This document shows positions 1 to 9,032 of a stretch of DNA of 64,000 bases, in pieces. The DNA comes from Thermococcus guaymasensis DSM 11113 (lineage in GTDB: Archaea; Methanobacteriota_B; Thermococci; Thermococcales; Thermococcaceae), in assembly GCF_000816105.1 (NCBI RefSeq), contig NZ_CP007140.1:1-64000 (forward strand), written 5' to 3'. Below the pieces are notes generated by a model. That model did not search any database. It had not been told where the DNA came from and worked only from the letters and a program-made list of their open reading frames with translations. A program made the position numbers and the translations under genes. Positions within the stretch are counted from its first letter, which is position 1; every line of letters begins with the position of its first letter.

Positions 1-1
1 T

Positions 2-193
2 TTTAACGCGGATTTAGTTGGTGCTTTCAACATTTTGAAGAAGGTTGTGAGAACCATAACCCCGAATCTGAGTGGTCTTTACGCTCAGAGGGGGGGTAAC
101 TGGCCGGAGACCCGGCCAGAGGGGTCGAAGACCCACTTTTTAGTGGGTTTGAATGAGGCCCCTCAAACCTCCCCATCAATGGCGAGGGGTTAG
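2..193 (+). CDS. C-terminal end of a TnpB (IS1341/IS605 OrfB-type) protein, cut by the window edge
   Basis: An open frame runs from base 2 to the TAG at 191-193 (63 residues visible). It opens with NADLVGAFNILKK, which resembles the last RuvC-like catalytic segment of TnpB proteins (D-x-x-G-A-x-N-I). The Pro/Gly-rich tail is coded by DNA that also folds into hairpins and runs into a conserved right end at 193-218, as expected for the 3' part of an IS200/IS605-family element, where the tnpB 3' end doubles as guide-RNA scaffold. The start and zinc finger lie outside the window. The family call rests on the last catalytic segment and the right end. Confidence 0.7.
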   Translation, partial: FNADLVGAFNILKKVVRTITPNLSGLYAQRGGNWPETRPEGSKTHFLVGLNEAPQTSPSMARG

Positions 194-218
194 CCCTTCA
201 GGGCGGGGAGGAGGTCAG
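101..218 (+). ncRNA. Right end and omegaRNA-like scaffold of the left-edge TnpB element
   Basis: Three hairpins follow each other: TGGCCGG-AGAC-CCGGCCA (101-118), ACCCACT-TTTT-AGTGGGT (131-148) and GCCC-TTCA-GGGC (193-204). They are followed by GGGGAGGAGGTCAG, ending near 218. The first and third recur, with changed but still paired stems and unchanged AGAC and TTCA loops, in the element at 53529-53935 (AGAC) and at 20594-20605 (TTCA). In characterised TnpB systems the guide RNA spans the tnpB 3' end plus the right end, with the guide just outside. Transcription here is inferred, not seen. Confidence 0.5.
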
Positions 219-359
219 TGTCTTCCGGTGAAGGCACAACTTTGAGTCTATTCTGAAGCGAAGGAACAGTTCGAACAATAAACTTAAGGGCTTAAAGGTT
301 CTGTAGGGTCTGCGGTGAGCTTTAAAAAGGGAACAGACAAGGCCCCCCTGGTGAGAGAC

Positions 360-1163
360 ATGCTCGTTGAAACTCAAGAAGAAGCACCCAAAATTAGAGA
401 ACCCCTCAGGCGCGTTGGCATTACGAACCTTAGGATAATCGCCAAGATAAACTGGAAAGGGAAGGTTTACACGTTCATCCCGGTGTTTGAGATAACCATA
501 GACCTTCCCGCCGAGAAGAAGGGCATCCACATGAGCAGGCTCGTGGAGAGCATAACCGAGGCCATGAGTGAGGCCGTAGAGGAAGAGGTAATGGAGGCCC
601 ACAGCTCGCTTGAAGAGCTTGGAAGAGCCGTCATAAGGCGCCTTGAGAGCAAGCACCCGCACAGAAGGGCGGAGGTCTGGATTAAGACCCACCTCATAAT
701 CCCCAGGGAAACGCCGGCGAGCGGGAAGACAAGCTACGAGCCCTACGATGTCGAGGTCGGCGTCATAAAGAACGAGGATGGCACCTTCGAGAAGGTTCTC
801 CGCGTCAGGGTGATTGGGAACACGGTCTGCCCCCACGCGATGGCCAACAACAACGGGAAGACGCACATACAGCGCGCCATCGGCGAGCTTGAAGTGAGGG
901 CTGGCTATGACGAGAAGATAGAGCTTGAAGAAATGATAGACGTCGTGGAGAGCTCATTCAGCTCGCCGACATACACCCTCCTGAAGACAGTCGACGAAAA
1001 CGCGGTTGTGCAGAGGATGTTTGAAAATCCAAAGTTCGTCGAGGACGTCGCGAGGGAGATATTCGCGAAGGCAAAGGAGCGCTTCAACGGGAAGATTCAC
1101 GTGCGCGTCATAAGCAACGAGAGCATTCACAAGCACGATGTTATAGCGGAGACCTGGAGCTAA
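360..1163 (+). CDS. mptA: GTP cyclohydrolase MptA (GCYH-IB/FolE2 family)
   Basis: About 267 residues. It converts GTP to a cyclic phosphate of dihydroneopterin, the first step of archaeal tetrahydropterin (methanopterin-type) synthesis, using a catalytic metal. Landmarks are [39 protein letters not shown] and the metal-site region TVCPHA. A GTG at 315 would add 15 residues, but TTTAAAAA (320-327) sits about 35 bases ahead of the ATG at 360 and GGTGAG lies just before that ATG, so 360 is preferred. Its stop overlaps the stop of the convergent GTPase gene. The only neighbour upstream is the insertion-element end. Confidence 0.9.
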   Translation: MLVETQEEAPKIREPLRRVGITNLRIIAKINWKGKVYTFIPVFEITIDLPAEKKGIHMSRLVESITEAMSEAVEEEVMEAHSSLEELGRAVIRRLESKHPHRRAEVWIKTHLIIPRETPASGKTSYEPYDVEVGVIKNEDGTFEKVLRVRVIGNTVCPHAMANNNGKTHIQRAIGELEVRAGYDEKIELEEMIDVVESSFSSPTYTLLKTVDENAVVQRMFENPKFVEDVAREIFAKAKERFNGKIHVRVISNESIHKHDVIAETWS

Positions 1164-1726
1164 TGCCTCCCGGCGTACATCGCCATGTGGGCGATCCTCT
1201 CTAGGAGCTCGTTAAAGCCCTCGTAGGTGACGAGTGATAACGCTAGGGGCTCCTGTTCAAGCCTCTTCTTTATGATTTTTCTCAGCTCCTCGACTCTCTC
1301 GCGCGAAACGAGATCGATCTTGTTGATTACCACGATTATAGGCTTCTCATAGCGCATCTTGAGCATGTGGTGGAGCTTCTCCATCCCCCTGTGAAGGCCA
1401 ACCGTCGCGTCAACCATGTGGATAACTATGTCCGCGGAGACTATCTCCTCTATGAGCTCCCTAAAGCGCTCCTCGCTGAGAACCTTACCACGGAGTTCGA
1501 GCTTCGGATCAAACAGCCCCGCCGTGTCAATGAGCACGAACTCGTCCGCTCCACCAAAGGGGTTCTTCATCCCCTTGGGGATCTTTAGCTTTCCAAAGCG
1601 TCTCCGGATTATCCCCTTCGTCGTTCCGGGCAGATCCTCCACCTCACTGACTTTCCCACCCAGGAGGGCGTTCATGAGGGTCGATTTTCCAACGTTTTCG
1701 GCACCGATGATCGCAACCTTTATCAA
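1160..1726 (-). CDS. Small Era/Obg-like GTP-binding protein
   Basis: 188 residues forming a single G domain. G1 is GAENVGKST near residue 8, the switch/G2 threonines are in GTTKG, G3 is DTAG near residue 68, and G4 is NKID near 136. There is no KH domain as in Era and no TGS or Obg domain, so it is a stand-alone TrmE-Era-EngA-type GTPase; ribosome or RNA work is plausible but not shown. Convergent with mptA (stops overlap). It faces away from the OB-fold gene across a short divergent promoter region containing GGTTATATAAC at 1775-1785. Confidence 0.75.
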   Translation of the reverse strand: MIKVAIIGAENVGKSTLMNALLGGKVSEVEDLPGTTKGIIRRRFGKLKIPKGMKNPFGGADEFVLIDTAGLFDPKLELRGKVLSEERFRELIEEIVSADIVIHMVDATVGLHRGMEKLHHMLKMRYEKPIIVVINKIDLVSRERVEELRKIIKKRLEQEPLALSLVTYEGFNELLERIAHMAMYAGRH

Positions 1727-1801
1727 CCTCTCACCTCCGCAAGGTTTATCTCACCTATCAAAAATTATCCTGACGGTTATATAACTGCCGGAGGGGTGGG
1801 G

Positions 1802-2116
1802 ATGGCGAAGAGGGTCAAGATGGGGCATCACTATTACTACATCGTCACTCCTGAGGATCTGAAATCCGGGGCGTTCAAGGGCAAAAACGTCGTCGTTGAG
1901 GGCGTTATAGTGAACAAGCCCTGCGTTGAGTTTCTCCCAATGGAACTTCCCAGCTACAGGACGACCTTCCTGCTCGATGGAATCAGGGTCGAGTTCTCGG
2001 GGAGCCCCTGCATAGGGGTCGGAGAGAGGGTCAAGGTGTACGGGCGGTTCCTCGGAGACGGGATAATGGCCACCGCGGTGGAAACGGAGCGGGCCATCTT
2101 CACAACGGAGGAGTGA
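1802..2116 (+). CDS. OB-fold-like small protein of unknown function
   Basis: 104 residues from the ATG at 1802, preceded by GGAGGGGTGGGG; a GTG at 1796 is possible but lies inside that ribosome-binding site. The alternating pattern around FKGKNVVVEGVIVNKP, TTFLLDGIRVEFSGSP and GERVKVYGRFLGDGIMA resembles the five-strand OB fold of nucleic-acid-binding domains. I do not recognise a named family. The last bases overlap the next gene's start region (GTGAGCATG), so it is translationally coupled to the HD-domain gene and probably shares its pathway. Confidence 0.6.
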   Translation: MAKRVKMGHHYYYIVTPEDLKSGAFKGKNVVVEGVIVNKPCVEFLPMELPSYRTTFLLDGIRVEFSGSPCIGVGERVKVYGRFLGDGIMATAVETERAIFTTEE

Positions 2117-2118
2117 GC

Positions 2119-2676
2119 ATGCTGGAGCTGTTCTTGGAGCTCGGAAACCTGAAGAGGCTCCCGAGAACGGGATGGCTCTTGCGGGGGGTGCCTAGTCCCG
2201 AGCCCATAGCGGCCCACTCCTACAGAGTTGCCATGATAACCCTTTTTCTGGCCGATGAGCTCAAATCGAGGGGCGTTGAAATCGACGTTGAGAAGGCCCT
2301 CAAGATAGCGCTCCTCCACGACGTCGGCGAGGCTAGGATGACTGACATCCCGATGCCGGCCCAGAGGTACTTCAACAAGGTCAAGGGTGAGGTCAAGGCG
2401 CTGAGGGAGATGCTGAGCGTCACAGGCAGGGAGGGAGAGTACCTAAGCCTGTTCCGCGAGTACGAGGAGGAGCTGAGCGTAGAAGGAAAGCTCGTTAAGT
2501 TCGCCGACAGGCTGGAGATGCTGATTCAGGCTTATGAGTATGAAAAGGCGGGCTTCAGGAATTTAGACGAGTTCTGGGGAGCGGTAAACAAGCTCAGGGA
2601 GAGCGAGCTCTATCGGTACTTTGGGGAACTCGTTGAGGGACTTGTGGAGCGGAGGGAAAAGCTGCATCGAGGTTAG
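2119..2676 (+). CDS. HD-domain phosphohydrolase (YfbR/HDDC2-like nucleotidase family)
   Basis: About 185 residues. HD-superfamily metal ligands are visible: H in EPIAAHSYRVA, the HD of LLHDVGEARMTDIP, and a late D in KFADRLEML. The pattern IAAHSYR...HD.GE...D.P is that of 5'-deoxynucleotidases acting on dNMPs; the substrate here is inferred. GGAGG (2107-2111) is well spaced for the ATG at 2119; a GTG at 2113 is the alternative. The last 83 bases overlap antisense the 3' end of the adjacent tnpB, so an element appears to have landed at or next to the stop codon. Confidence 0.8.
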   Translation: MLELFLELGNLKRLPRTGWLLRGVPSPEPIAAHSYRVAMITLFLADELKSRGVEIDVEKALKIALLHDVGEARMTDIPMPAQRYFNKVKGEVKALREMLSVTGREGEYLSLFREYEEELSVEGKLVKFADRLEMLIQAYEYEKAGFRNLDEFWGAVNKLRESELYRYFGELVEGLVERREKLHRG

Positions 2677-3871
2677 CCCACCGTTCTGGTTGTCCGCTAC
2701 TTTTGGAACTTGTGAACCAATCGTAGCGGATAACCTTCCCCACTCCCGTCTTCATTGGAGGGCTTTCGGGGGGAACGGTTACTCCCCACATCTTCAGGGC
2801 TCTTAAACGAACATTCCAACTCCCAACCACGTCCCGATCGGCTTCAAACCCACAATTCGAACACTTTAAAACCCTGTGCCCATTCGGGCTTAGTTTTTCC
2901 CCACATACCGGGCACAGGGAGGAAGTAAAGGCCGGATTCACGAAAACAACCCTAACTCCCCTCAATTTAGCCTTGTATTCAATAATGCTCTGAAGTTTCC
3001 TAAAACTCCACCTGTGAAGTCTCCCATTCATCTCAGCCGAATACCTGATTGAATCCCTGATTTCCGCCAAATCTTCCAGAGCAATTCCACCATACTTCTC
3101 CGCTAACTCAACAATTTTGTTGGCCAGCTTGTGACAAAGGTCGTTAAGCCTGTTCTTCTCCCTCCGCCCATATTTTTCGAGAAGCCCTCTCCTCCTCTTT
3201 CCAGCCCTAATTTTCCGCTGAATTTTCCTCCGCTTTAGGAAGTAGCCCGTTCTAACCTCTCGCTCGTGCGTGATTATTTGAACAAATTCACCGTTTGGAA
3301 GGGAAAGCGTTACATTGTTCTCGTTCAAATCCACCCCAACAAAGGCTTTAAGCTCTTCAACCTCGACTTCCCTTGAGAAGACGACGTTTAGGAAGACTCC
3401 CTTCGGTGTTTTCACCAACCAAGCCTGCCCAACCTTCCAGTCCTTGAACTTCTCGTGGTATTTTGCAGGATAAAACTCCAACTGAATCCTTCTATTCGGA
3501 GTTGAGAGTTTTACGGTTTTGTTCTCTAAATCGAGTTTGAAGAGATGGTCGTCCAGCATAATGACTTCCCTTTTGAATACTGGCTTTCCCTTGGCTTTTC
3601 CCTTCTTTTTGCGTTTCCTAAAGCTTTTGAAGATTGCAGTCGCCATTTGGCAGGCCGTGTAGAGATAATGGCTTGGGAGTTCTGGATACTCTTGGCGGAG
3701 GCTTTTGTAAGTCTCCTTTTTCAACCGGTAGAAGCTGGTTACAGTATTCTCAAAAGCATGAGTGATGAGGAAGTTCACAATTTCCCGGTAAGTTTGGAAG
3801 AGGGCACCTAACCCTTCTGGCGTTTCCTTGAGCTTGAATTTTGCAGTGAGTTTGATGGTTTCACTCGACAT
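2594..3871 (-). CDS. tnpB: TnpB (IS1341/IS605 OrfB-type) RNA-guided nuclease of an insertion element
   Basis: 425 residues from ATG 3871 (MSSETIKL). The RuvC-like residues look intact: D in FVGVDLNENN, E in GGIALEDLAEI, and D in FEADRDVVGSWN. A zinc ribbon CPVC...CSNC lies between the last two. No tnpA accompanies it; instead an RHH protein gene overlaps its start. The last ~28 codons (2594-2676) read antisense through the end of the HD gene, so the normal stop seems lost and the flanking DNA supplies one. Family knowledge: TnpB cuts DNA guided by an RNA from the element's right end. An in-frame upstream start at 3928 is less likely, because 3871 lies at the RHH stop. Confidence 0.88.
   Translation of the reverse strand: MSSETIKLTAKFKLKETPEGLGALFQTYREIVNFLITHAFENTVTSFYRLKKETYKSLRQEYPELPSHYLYTACQMATAIFKSFRKRKKKGKAKGKPVFKREVIMLDDHLFKLDLENKTVKLSTPNRRIQLEFYPAKYHEKFKDWKVGQAWLVKTPKGVFLNVVFSREVEVEELKAFVGVDLNENNVTLSLPNGEFVQIITHEREVRTGYFLKRRKIQRKIRAGKRRRGLLEKYGRREKNRLNDLCHKLANKIVELAEKYGGIALEDLAEIRDSIRYSAEMNGRLHRWSFRKLQSIIEYKAKLRGVRVVFVNPAFTSSLCPVCGEKLSPNGHRVLKCSNCGFEADRDVVGSWNVRLRALKMWGVTVPPESPPMKTGVGKVIRYDWFTSSKSSGQPERWANLDAAFPSAPQVPQRVPQSTDRARSP
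2688..2735 (-). other. Terminal hairpin at the 3' end of tnpB (candidate right-end/guide-RNA stem)
   Basis: On the minus strand GGTTATCCGCTAC and GTAGCGGACAACC pair over 13 bases with one mismatch. An inner TTGG/CCAA stem encloses a ten-base loop. The hairpin lies in the last part of tnpB, about ten bases before the HD gene begins on the other side, where the right end of an IS605-type element should be. Its sequence is unrelated to the TTCA hairpins elsewhere in the window, so this is a different element subfamily. Confidence 0.5.
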
Positions 3872-4025
3872 TTTCCAGCTCCTTTTTTGTTTTCTTAATC
3901 CAATCCTTGATTGCCTCTTCAATTGCAACGCTTAGAACTCCTCTTTTGTCTCCATAACGTTTTTTAGCGAGTTTTTTAAACTCCTCAAGGGTTTCCTCAC
4001 TGATGACGAAAGTTGCTTTAGGCAT
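3861..4025 (-). CDS. Ribbon-helix-helix protein upstream of and overlapping tnpB
   Basis: 54 residues starting MPKATFVISEETLEEFKK. One beta strand (ATFVIS) followed by two helices with GVLSVAIEEAIKDW is the CopG/Arc RHH pattern. Its stop (TGA 3861-3863) lies inside the first codons of tnpB, so the two are translationally coupled. It probably represses the element's promoter; two 14-base repeats lie upstream of the TATA box. It replaces the usual TnpA partner in this element. The small size fits an RHH domain with a short basic tail. Confidence 0.72.
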   Translation of the reverse strand: MPKATFVISEETLEEFKKLAKKRYGDKRGVLSVAIEEAIKDWIKKTKKELENVE

Positions 4026-4058
4026 TACTAACCACCACTTAAAGAATACTAATAGGAA

Positions 4059-4098
4059 TATTTAAACCTTATGCTAACAAAAACATGCTAACAAAAAC
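4059..4098 (-). promoter_or_regulatory. Promoter and repeat operator of the RHH-tnpB operon
   Basis: TTTAAATA (4059-4066, minus strand) lies about 35 bases ahead of the RHH start codon. Directly upstream are two exact tandem copies of ATGCTAACAAAAAC (4071-4084 and 4085-4098, plus-strand reading). Tandem sites beside a TATA box suit cooperative binding of a small RHH dimer, suggesting autoregulation. That is inference from position. Confidence 0.5.
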
Positions 4099-4138
4099 CA
4101 GCAAAAGTTACGAAAGTTACCAACTAAGAAACAGCCCA

Positions 4139-5518
4139 CTACAACAACCCCCCACCTCCCGTGGAGAAGTCCTCCAAGTCCCAGATGAGGTAGCTTTCTT
4201 CCTTTAATCGTCCTTTCCCCTCAACGCTCTTTGCAATCAATCCATAACTCTTCTCCCAGCCATCCAGCCCCACAAGGTCGGCCTTTCGTTCTAAATCCTT
4301 CAAAACCCCCCTAGCTTCCCGCTCGCTCAACTCTTTCCACTTGACCTCAACGAAGAGCGCTTTCTTATCGCTCTCGTTCAAAGCGACTAAATCAATCTCC
4401 TCTCCTTTTTTCCACCACCTGCCAATTTTTGTGAACCTGAAGGGCAGCCTTCCAGCCCTGTTCAGCTCGATTAAAAACTCTTTGGCAACCTTCTCGAACG
4501 TGAAGCCGAGGTAACGGTTGAAGTTCCTCTCAAAGTGCTCAAGCGCCTCATCGGGAAGCCCAATCTCTATTCCCTCCTTGAACGGATAAACGAACGTGTA
4601 GTAGAATGCGAAGTAGTTGTCGGCTATGTAGTAGCGAGAGTTCCGGGCGCGCTTCTTCGGCTTTTCCGTAACGGGAGCTTCCCTGCCGACTACCCCGAGG
4701 TTCATGAGTATGCTGAGGTAGCGCGTCAGCTTTGACCCGTCGAGTCCTGTAATGTTCCTCAGCTCGTTGAACGAGCGGTGGCCGTAGCTTATCGCCTCAA
4801 GAATCGTGTTGTAGGTACTCAGATCGCGGAGCTCGTAGCGGAGCAAATATTCAGCCTCGTCGTAGAGGAAGCCCCTTCCGAAGAATTCTTCCCGCGCGTT
4901 CTCCTCGGGGGACAGGGTTGGGTCAAGGCGGAGCAGGTACTCTGGAATCCCATCAACCATGCCATAGACCTTGACGAGGTCTTCAAGGCAGTAGTTCGGA
5001 AAGAACTCGCCGATGTGGCGGAACTTCAGGGGCTCGACCTTGAGCGAGAGGGTTCTCCTCCCGTAGATTGGACTGCCGTAGGATATGAGCCCCTCCATCA
5101 TCGAAACACTCGAACCGCAGAGGACTACACTCCCGCTCCCCCTGAAGTCCAGGTGCTCCTGAAGGACGCCGAGGATTCTGGGGTGGTTTTTGGCCAGAAC
5201 CTGAAACTCGTCGAAGATAACCACAACGTCCTCTGGCAGTCTCTCAAAGAACTCCTCAAACGAGCGTATTGGATGCCTTAACAGCGAATCATCACCTGTG
5301 AGGGAGAAGAGCTTTGCGTTGAGGGTTTTCAGGGTCTCGTTAACTTCCTCCTCCTTGCAGAGGTGGTAGAGCATTCTGAATCCCCTGGAAGCCTCGACGA
5401 GGAGCCTCGTCTTCCCGACCCTTCTCCTGCCGTAGACCACGATGAGCGCGCCCTTTTTGAATGCCCTCCTCAGCGTCTTCAGCTCCTCTTCCCTGTCAAC
5501 GAACTTTTGTGTAATCAT
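4139..5518 (-). CDS. Archaeal P-loop ATPase with DUF234-type nuclease-like C-terminus
   Basis: 459 residues. The N-terminal ATPase_2 domain has FVDREEELKTL, Walker A YGRRRVGKT near residue 30 and Walker B VVIFDEFQ near 95. A winged-helix segment (SFNELRNITGLDGSKLTRYLSIL) follows, and the C-terminus carries EEIDLVALN...ALFVEVKWK, the E/D-x(n)-ExK pattern of PD-(D/E)XK-fold domains. This family is common and multi-copy in Thermococcales; its function is unknown, with mobile or defence roles suggested. A shrunken copy lies immediately upstream. The start codon is inside a 14-bp tandem repeat. Confidence 0.85.
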   Translation of the reverse strand: MITQKFVDREEELKTLRRAFKKGALIVVYGRRRVGKTRLLVEASRGFRMLYHLCKEEEVNETLKTLNAKLFSLTGDDSLLRHPIRSFEEFFERLPEDVVVIFDEFQVLAKNHPRILGVLQEHLDFRGSGSVVLCGSSVSMMEGLISYGSPIYGRRTLSLKVEPLKFRHIGEFFPNYCLEDLVKVYGMVDGIPEYLLRLDPTLSPEENAREEFFGRGFLYDEAEYLLRYELRDLSTYNTILEAISYGHRSFNELRNITGLDGSKLTRYLSILMNLGVVGREAPVTEKPKKRARNSRYYIADNYFAFYYTFVYPFKEGIEIGLPDEALEHFERNFNRYLGFTFEKVAKEFLIELNRAGRLPFRFTKIGRWWKKGEEIDLVALNESDKKALFVEVKWKELSEREARGVLKDLERKADLVGLDGWEKSYGLIAKSVEGKGRLKEESYLIWDLEDFSTGGGGLL

Positions 5519-5538
5519 GATTATGTAATCGTGATTAT
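5511..5538. repeat. 14-bp tandem repeat over the start codon of the DUF234 ATPase gene
   Basis: GTAATCATGATTAT (5511-5524) is followed at once by GTAATCGTGATTAT (5525-5538), one base different; each unit is nearly self-complementary. On the minus strand the ATG at 5518 lies in the first unit. It could be an operator or a slippage product; nothing else supports either. Confidence 0.6.
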
Positions 5539-5539
5539 G

Positions 5540-5726
5540 TTACTTAAGGGTTTCGGCCTCGAAGTCCTCCAAGTCCCAGATGAGGTGGCCTTCCTTTCCC
5601 AGCTTTTCTTTCCCCCAATTCTCTTAGCAATCAGCCCGTAGTGCCTTTCCCAAGAATCCATTCTGCCCGTAAAGCCCTTCGAGTGTTTTGAGCTCTTCTT
5701 TTCTGTCCACAAATTTTTATCTTCAT
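5540..5726 (-). pseudogene. Deleted remnant of a second DUF234-type ATPase
   Basis: Read in shifting frames, the minus strand gives FVDRKEELKTLE at the beginning (compare FVDREEELKTL in the intact neighbour), then WERHYGLIAKRI and HLIWDLEDFEAETLK with stop TAA at 5540 (compare WEKSYGLIAKSV and LIWDLEDFS). About 400 codons between the first ~15 and last ~40 are missing and the frame is broken. It is what remains of a tandem paralogue after an internal deletion, and should not be annotated as a protein. Confidence 0.75.
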
Positions 5727-5804
5727 AACATAATCGCAGGTCGAAACTTGATAAAAAGGGCTCGTTGAGGTGCTGTTTATGAAAACAGTTCTATTTACGT
5801 TTAA

Positions 5805-6887
<1,083 letters not shown>

Positions 6888-6922
6888 ACTTTTTATTTCC
6901 CCGCTCCAATTGGGAGATTGCC

Positions 6923-7675
6923 ATGAAACGCGACTACACCCTCTACTTTTTCGCATCGCTGGGGAGCTTTCTCATCGCCTACATAGCCCTTCCGTTAGTG
7001 GTTATCTTCGCCAAACAGCTCTCGGACGTGGAGATGCTCGTTAAGACGCTCCACGACCCCTACGTCATCGAGGCCCTCAGGAACTCTCTTCTAACAGCAA
7101 CGGCAACGACGCTGATAGCGCTCCTCTTCGGCGTCCCCCTCGGCTACGTCCTGGCGAGAAAGGACTTCCCGGGAAAGAGCCTCGTTCAGGCCCTCGTTGA
7201 CGTCCCCATAGTAATCCCCCACTCAGTAGTTGGAATAATGCTCCTCGTGACCTTTTCGAGCGCGATACTCGACAGCTACAAGGGCATAATAGCGGCGATG
7301 CTCTTCGTCTCGGCTCCTTTCACGATAAACGCCGCGCGCGATGGCTTCTTGGCCGTTGATGAAAAAGTGGAAGCAGTCGCGAGAACCCTCGGCGCTTCTC
7401 GCCTAAGGGTCTTCTTCTCGGTCTCCCTGCCGATAGCCCTTCCCAGTGTGGCGAGCGGGGCGATAATGACGTGGGCCCGGGCTATAAGCGAGGTTGGAGC
7501 CATACTTATCGTCGCCTACTACCCGAAGACGGCGCAGGTGTTAATCCTCGAGTACTTCAACAACTACGGGCTGAGGGCCTCAAGGCCGATAGCGGTTCTC
7601 ATGGTGGCCATAAGCCTCACGATATTCGTCCTGCTCCGCTGGATTGTAGGGAGGAAGGCCAATGCTCCGAGCTGA
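6923..7675 (+). CDS. wtpB: Tungstate ABC transporter permease WtpB
   Basis: About 250 residues with six hydrophobic segments: [82 protein letters not shown] and [14 protein letters not shown]. The EAA loop [25 protein letters not shown] is the docking site for the ATPase. GGGAG precedes ATG 6923; a start at 6884 would leave no room for it. It lies 35 bases after wtpA and overlaps wtpC by 14 bases. Confidence 0.92.
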   Translation: MKRDYTLYFFASLGSFLIAYIALPLVVIFAKQLSDVEMLVKTLHDPYVIEALRNSLLTATATTLIALLFGVPLGYVLARKDFPGKSLVQALVDVPIVIPHSVVGIMLLVTFSSAILDSYKGIIAAMLFVSAPFTINAARDGFLAVDEKVEAVARTLGASRLRVFFSVSLPIALPSVASGAIMTWARAISEVGAILIVAYYPKTAQVLILEYFNNYGLRASRPIAVLMVAISLTIFVLLRWIVGRKANAPS

Positions 7676-8696
7676 GGGAATCTCCAAGGACTGGAGAGAG
7701 TTTCATCTGAGGGATATAACCTTCGAGGTGGAAGCGGGAGAGCACTTCATAATCCTCGGCCCGAGCGGCGCTGGAAAGACAGTCCTCCTTGAGATAATCG
7801 CTGGCATAATAGAGCCCGACTCGGGTAGGATCTACCTGAACGGAAGGGACGTTACGGAACTGCCCCCCGAGAAGCGCGGTTTGGCCTACGTCCCCCAGAA
7901 CTACGCCCTCTTCCCGAACATGAGCGTTTACGACAACATAGCTTTTGGTCTGAAAGTCAGAAAAGTTCCAAAGCCCGAAATCGAGCGTAGAGTCAGGGAA
8001 ATTTCAAAGGTTCTCGGGATAGAGCACCTTCTCCACAGAAAGCCGAGAACGCTGAGTGGCGGGGAGCAGCAAAGGGTTGCCCTCGCGAGGGCCTTGGTCG
8101 TTGAGCCACCTTTAATCCTCCTAGATGAGCCCTTTGCCAACCTCGACGTCCAGACCCGCTCCCGGCTCATCGGCGAGATGAAGCGCTGGAGGGAGGAGCT
8201 CGGCTTTACCGCTCTGCACGTCACCCACTCCTTTGAGGAGGCGGTGAGCCTGGGTGACAGGGTCGGCGTGATGCTCGGCGGCAGGCTCGTCCAGGTGGGA
8301 AGCGTGAAGGAGGTCTTCTCAAAACCCGCGAGCGAGGAGGTTGCACGATTCCTCGGCTTCGAGAACATAATCGAGGGAATTGCGGAGGGAAGGAAACTTA
8401 GGGCGAACGGTGTTGAGATTGAGCTCCCGGTCGAAGCTAAAGGGCGGGTCAGGGTCGGCTTGAGGCCCGAGGACATAATACTCTCCCTTGAACCAATAAG
8501 GACGTCCGCGAGGAACGAGTTCAAGGCAACGGTCGAGTCGGTGGAAGAGCTCGGCCCGCTCATAAGGGTTCATCTGAGGATAGGCAACCTTCACTTAAGG
8601 GCGTTCATAACCCGTTCCTCGATGCTGGAGATGGGAATAACGAAAGGAAGAGAAGTCTACGTCAGCTTCAAGGCGAGTGCCCTCCATGTGTTCTGA
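7662..8696 (+). CDS. wtpC: Tungstate ABC transporter ATPase WtpC
   Basis: 344 residues. Walker A GPSGAGKT near 33, Q-loop VPQNYALFP, signature LSGGEQQR, Walker B LILLDEP and the H-loop VTHSFEEA lie in order, followed by a C-terminal TOBE-type regulatory domain ([12 protein letters not shown]) of the kind that senses oxyanion in ModC/WtpC. Translationally coupled to wtpB. The first ATG overlaps the wtpB end and begins [11 protein letters not shown], a normal start for the family. Confidence 0.93.
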   Translation: MLRAEGISKDWREFHLRDITFEVEAGEHFIILGPSGAGKTVLLEIIAGIIEPDSGRIYLNGRDVTELPPEKRGLAYVPQNYALFPNMSVYDNIAFGLKVRKVPKPEIERRVREISKVLGIEHLLHRKPRTLSGGEQQRVALARALVVEPPLILLDEPFANLDVQTRSRLIGEMKRWREELGFTALHVTHSFEEAVSLGDRVGVMLGGRLVQVGSVKEVFSKPASEEVARFLGFENIIEGIAEGRKLRANGVEIELPVEAKGRVRVGLRPEDIILSLEPIRTSARNEFKATVESVEELGPLIRVHLRIGNLHLRAFITRSSMLEMGITKGREVYVSFKASALHVF

Positions 8697-8809
8697 ACGA
8701 ACCCAGGTTTTTACAATTTCACGTAGTTTTTCAAGTTTTGGTTTCTCTTCCCCAAAGTTTGCAAATTCTGAATAGAAAACGCTTATATATTTTGAGTGCT
8801 TATAACACA

Positions 8810-9031
8810 ATGATGAAGATGAAGGCCGTACTGGAGCCGGAAGTCAACAAAAAGATCAAAGAAATCCTGCCTTGGGCATCATCTGACTACCTTGAAAGAG
8901 CAATGAGGGAAAGAAGGCGGGAGCTATCCGAGGTTCTAGAGCTCATTGATGCCCTGAGCCTCTCCGAAATTCCCGAAGAGGTCAGGGACATCGTGAAGAG
9001 GCCCCGCTGGGAGACTTTTCTAGCAGACTGA
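8810..9031 (+). CDS. Small charged protein of unknown function
   Basis: 73 residues rich in Glu, Arg and Lys, mostly predicted helical (YLERAMRERRRELSEVLELIDALS), ending RPRWETFLAD. CTTATATAT at 8780-8788 predicts transcription starting near 8810, exactly at the ATG, so the message looks leaderless; an upstream start at 8738 would precede the promoter. I do not recognise the family. Size and helical content resemble antitoxin-like or adaptor proteins, but no toxin gene is adjacent: the next gene is moeA, convergent with a one-base gap. Confidence 0.55.
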   Translation: MMKMKAVLEPEVNKKIKEILPWASSDYLERAMRERRRELSEVLELIDALSLSEIPEEVRDIVKRPRWETFLAD

Positions 9032-9032
9032 G

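Noticed and set aside
198-866. 222-codon minus-strand frame opposite mptA
   Set aside because: Shadow of mptA: the plus-strand protein is a clear family member covering the same DNA.
4071-4098. Two tandem units as the start of a CRISPR array
   Set aside because: Only two 14-base copies without spacers, placed at a promoter; no cas genes in the window.
8805-8870. ATGATGA 25 bases after a TATA box, C/D-like
   Set aside because: No D or C'/D' boxes follow; it is the start of a small protein gene.
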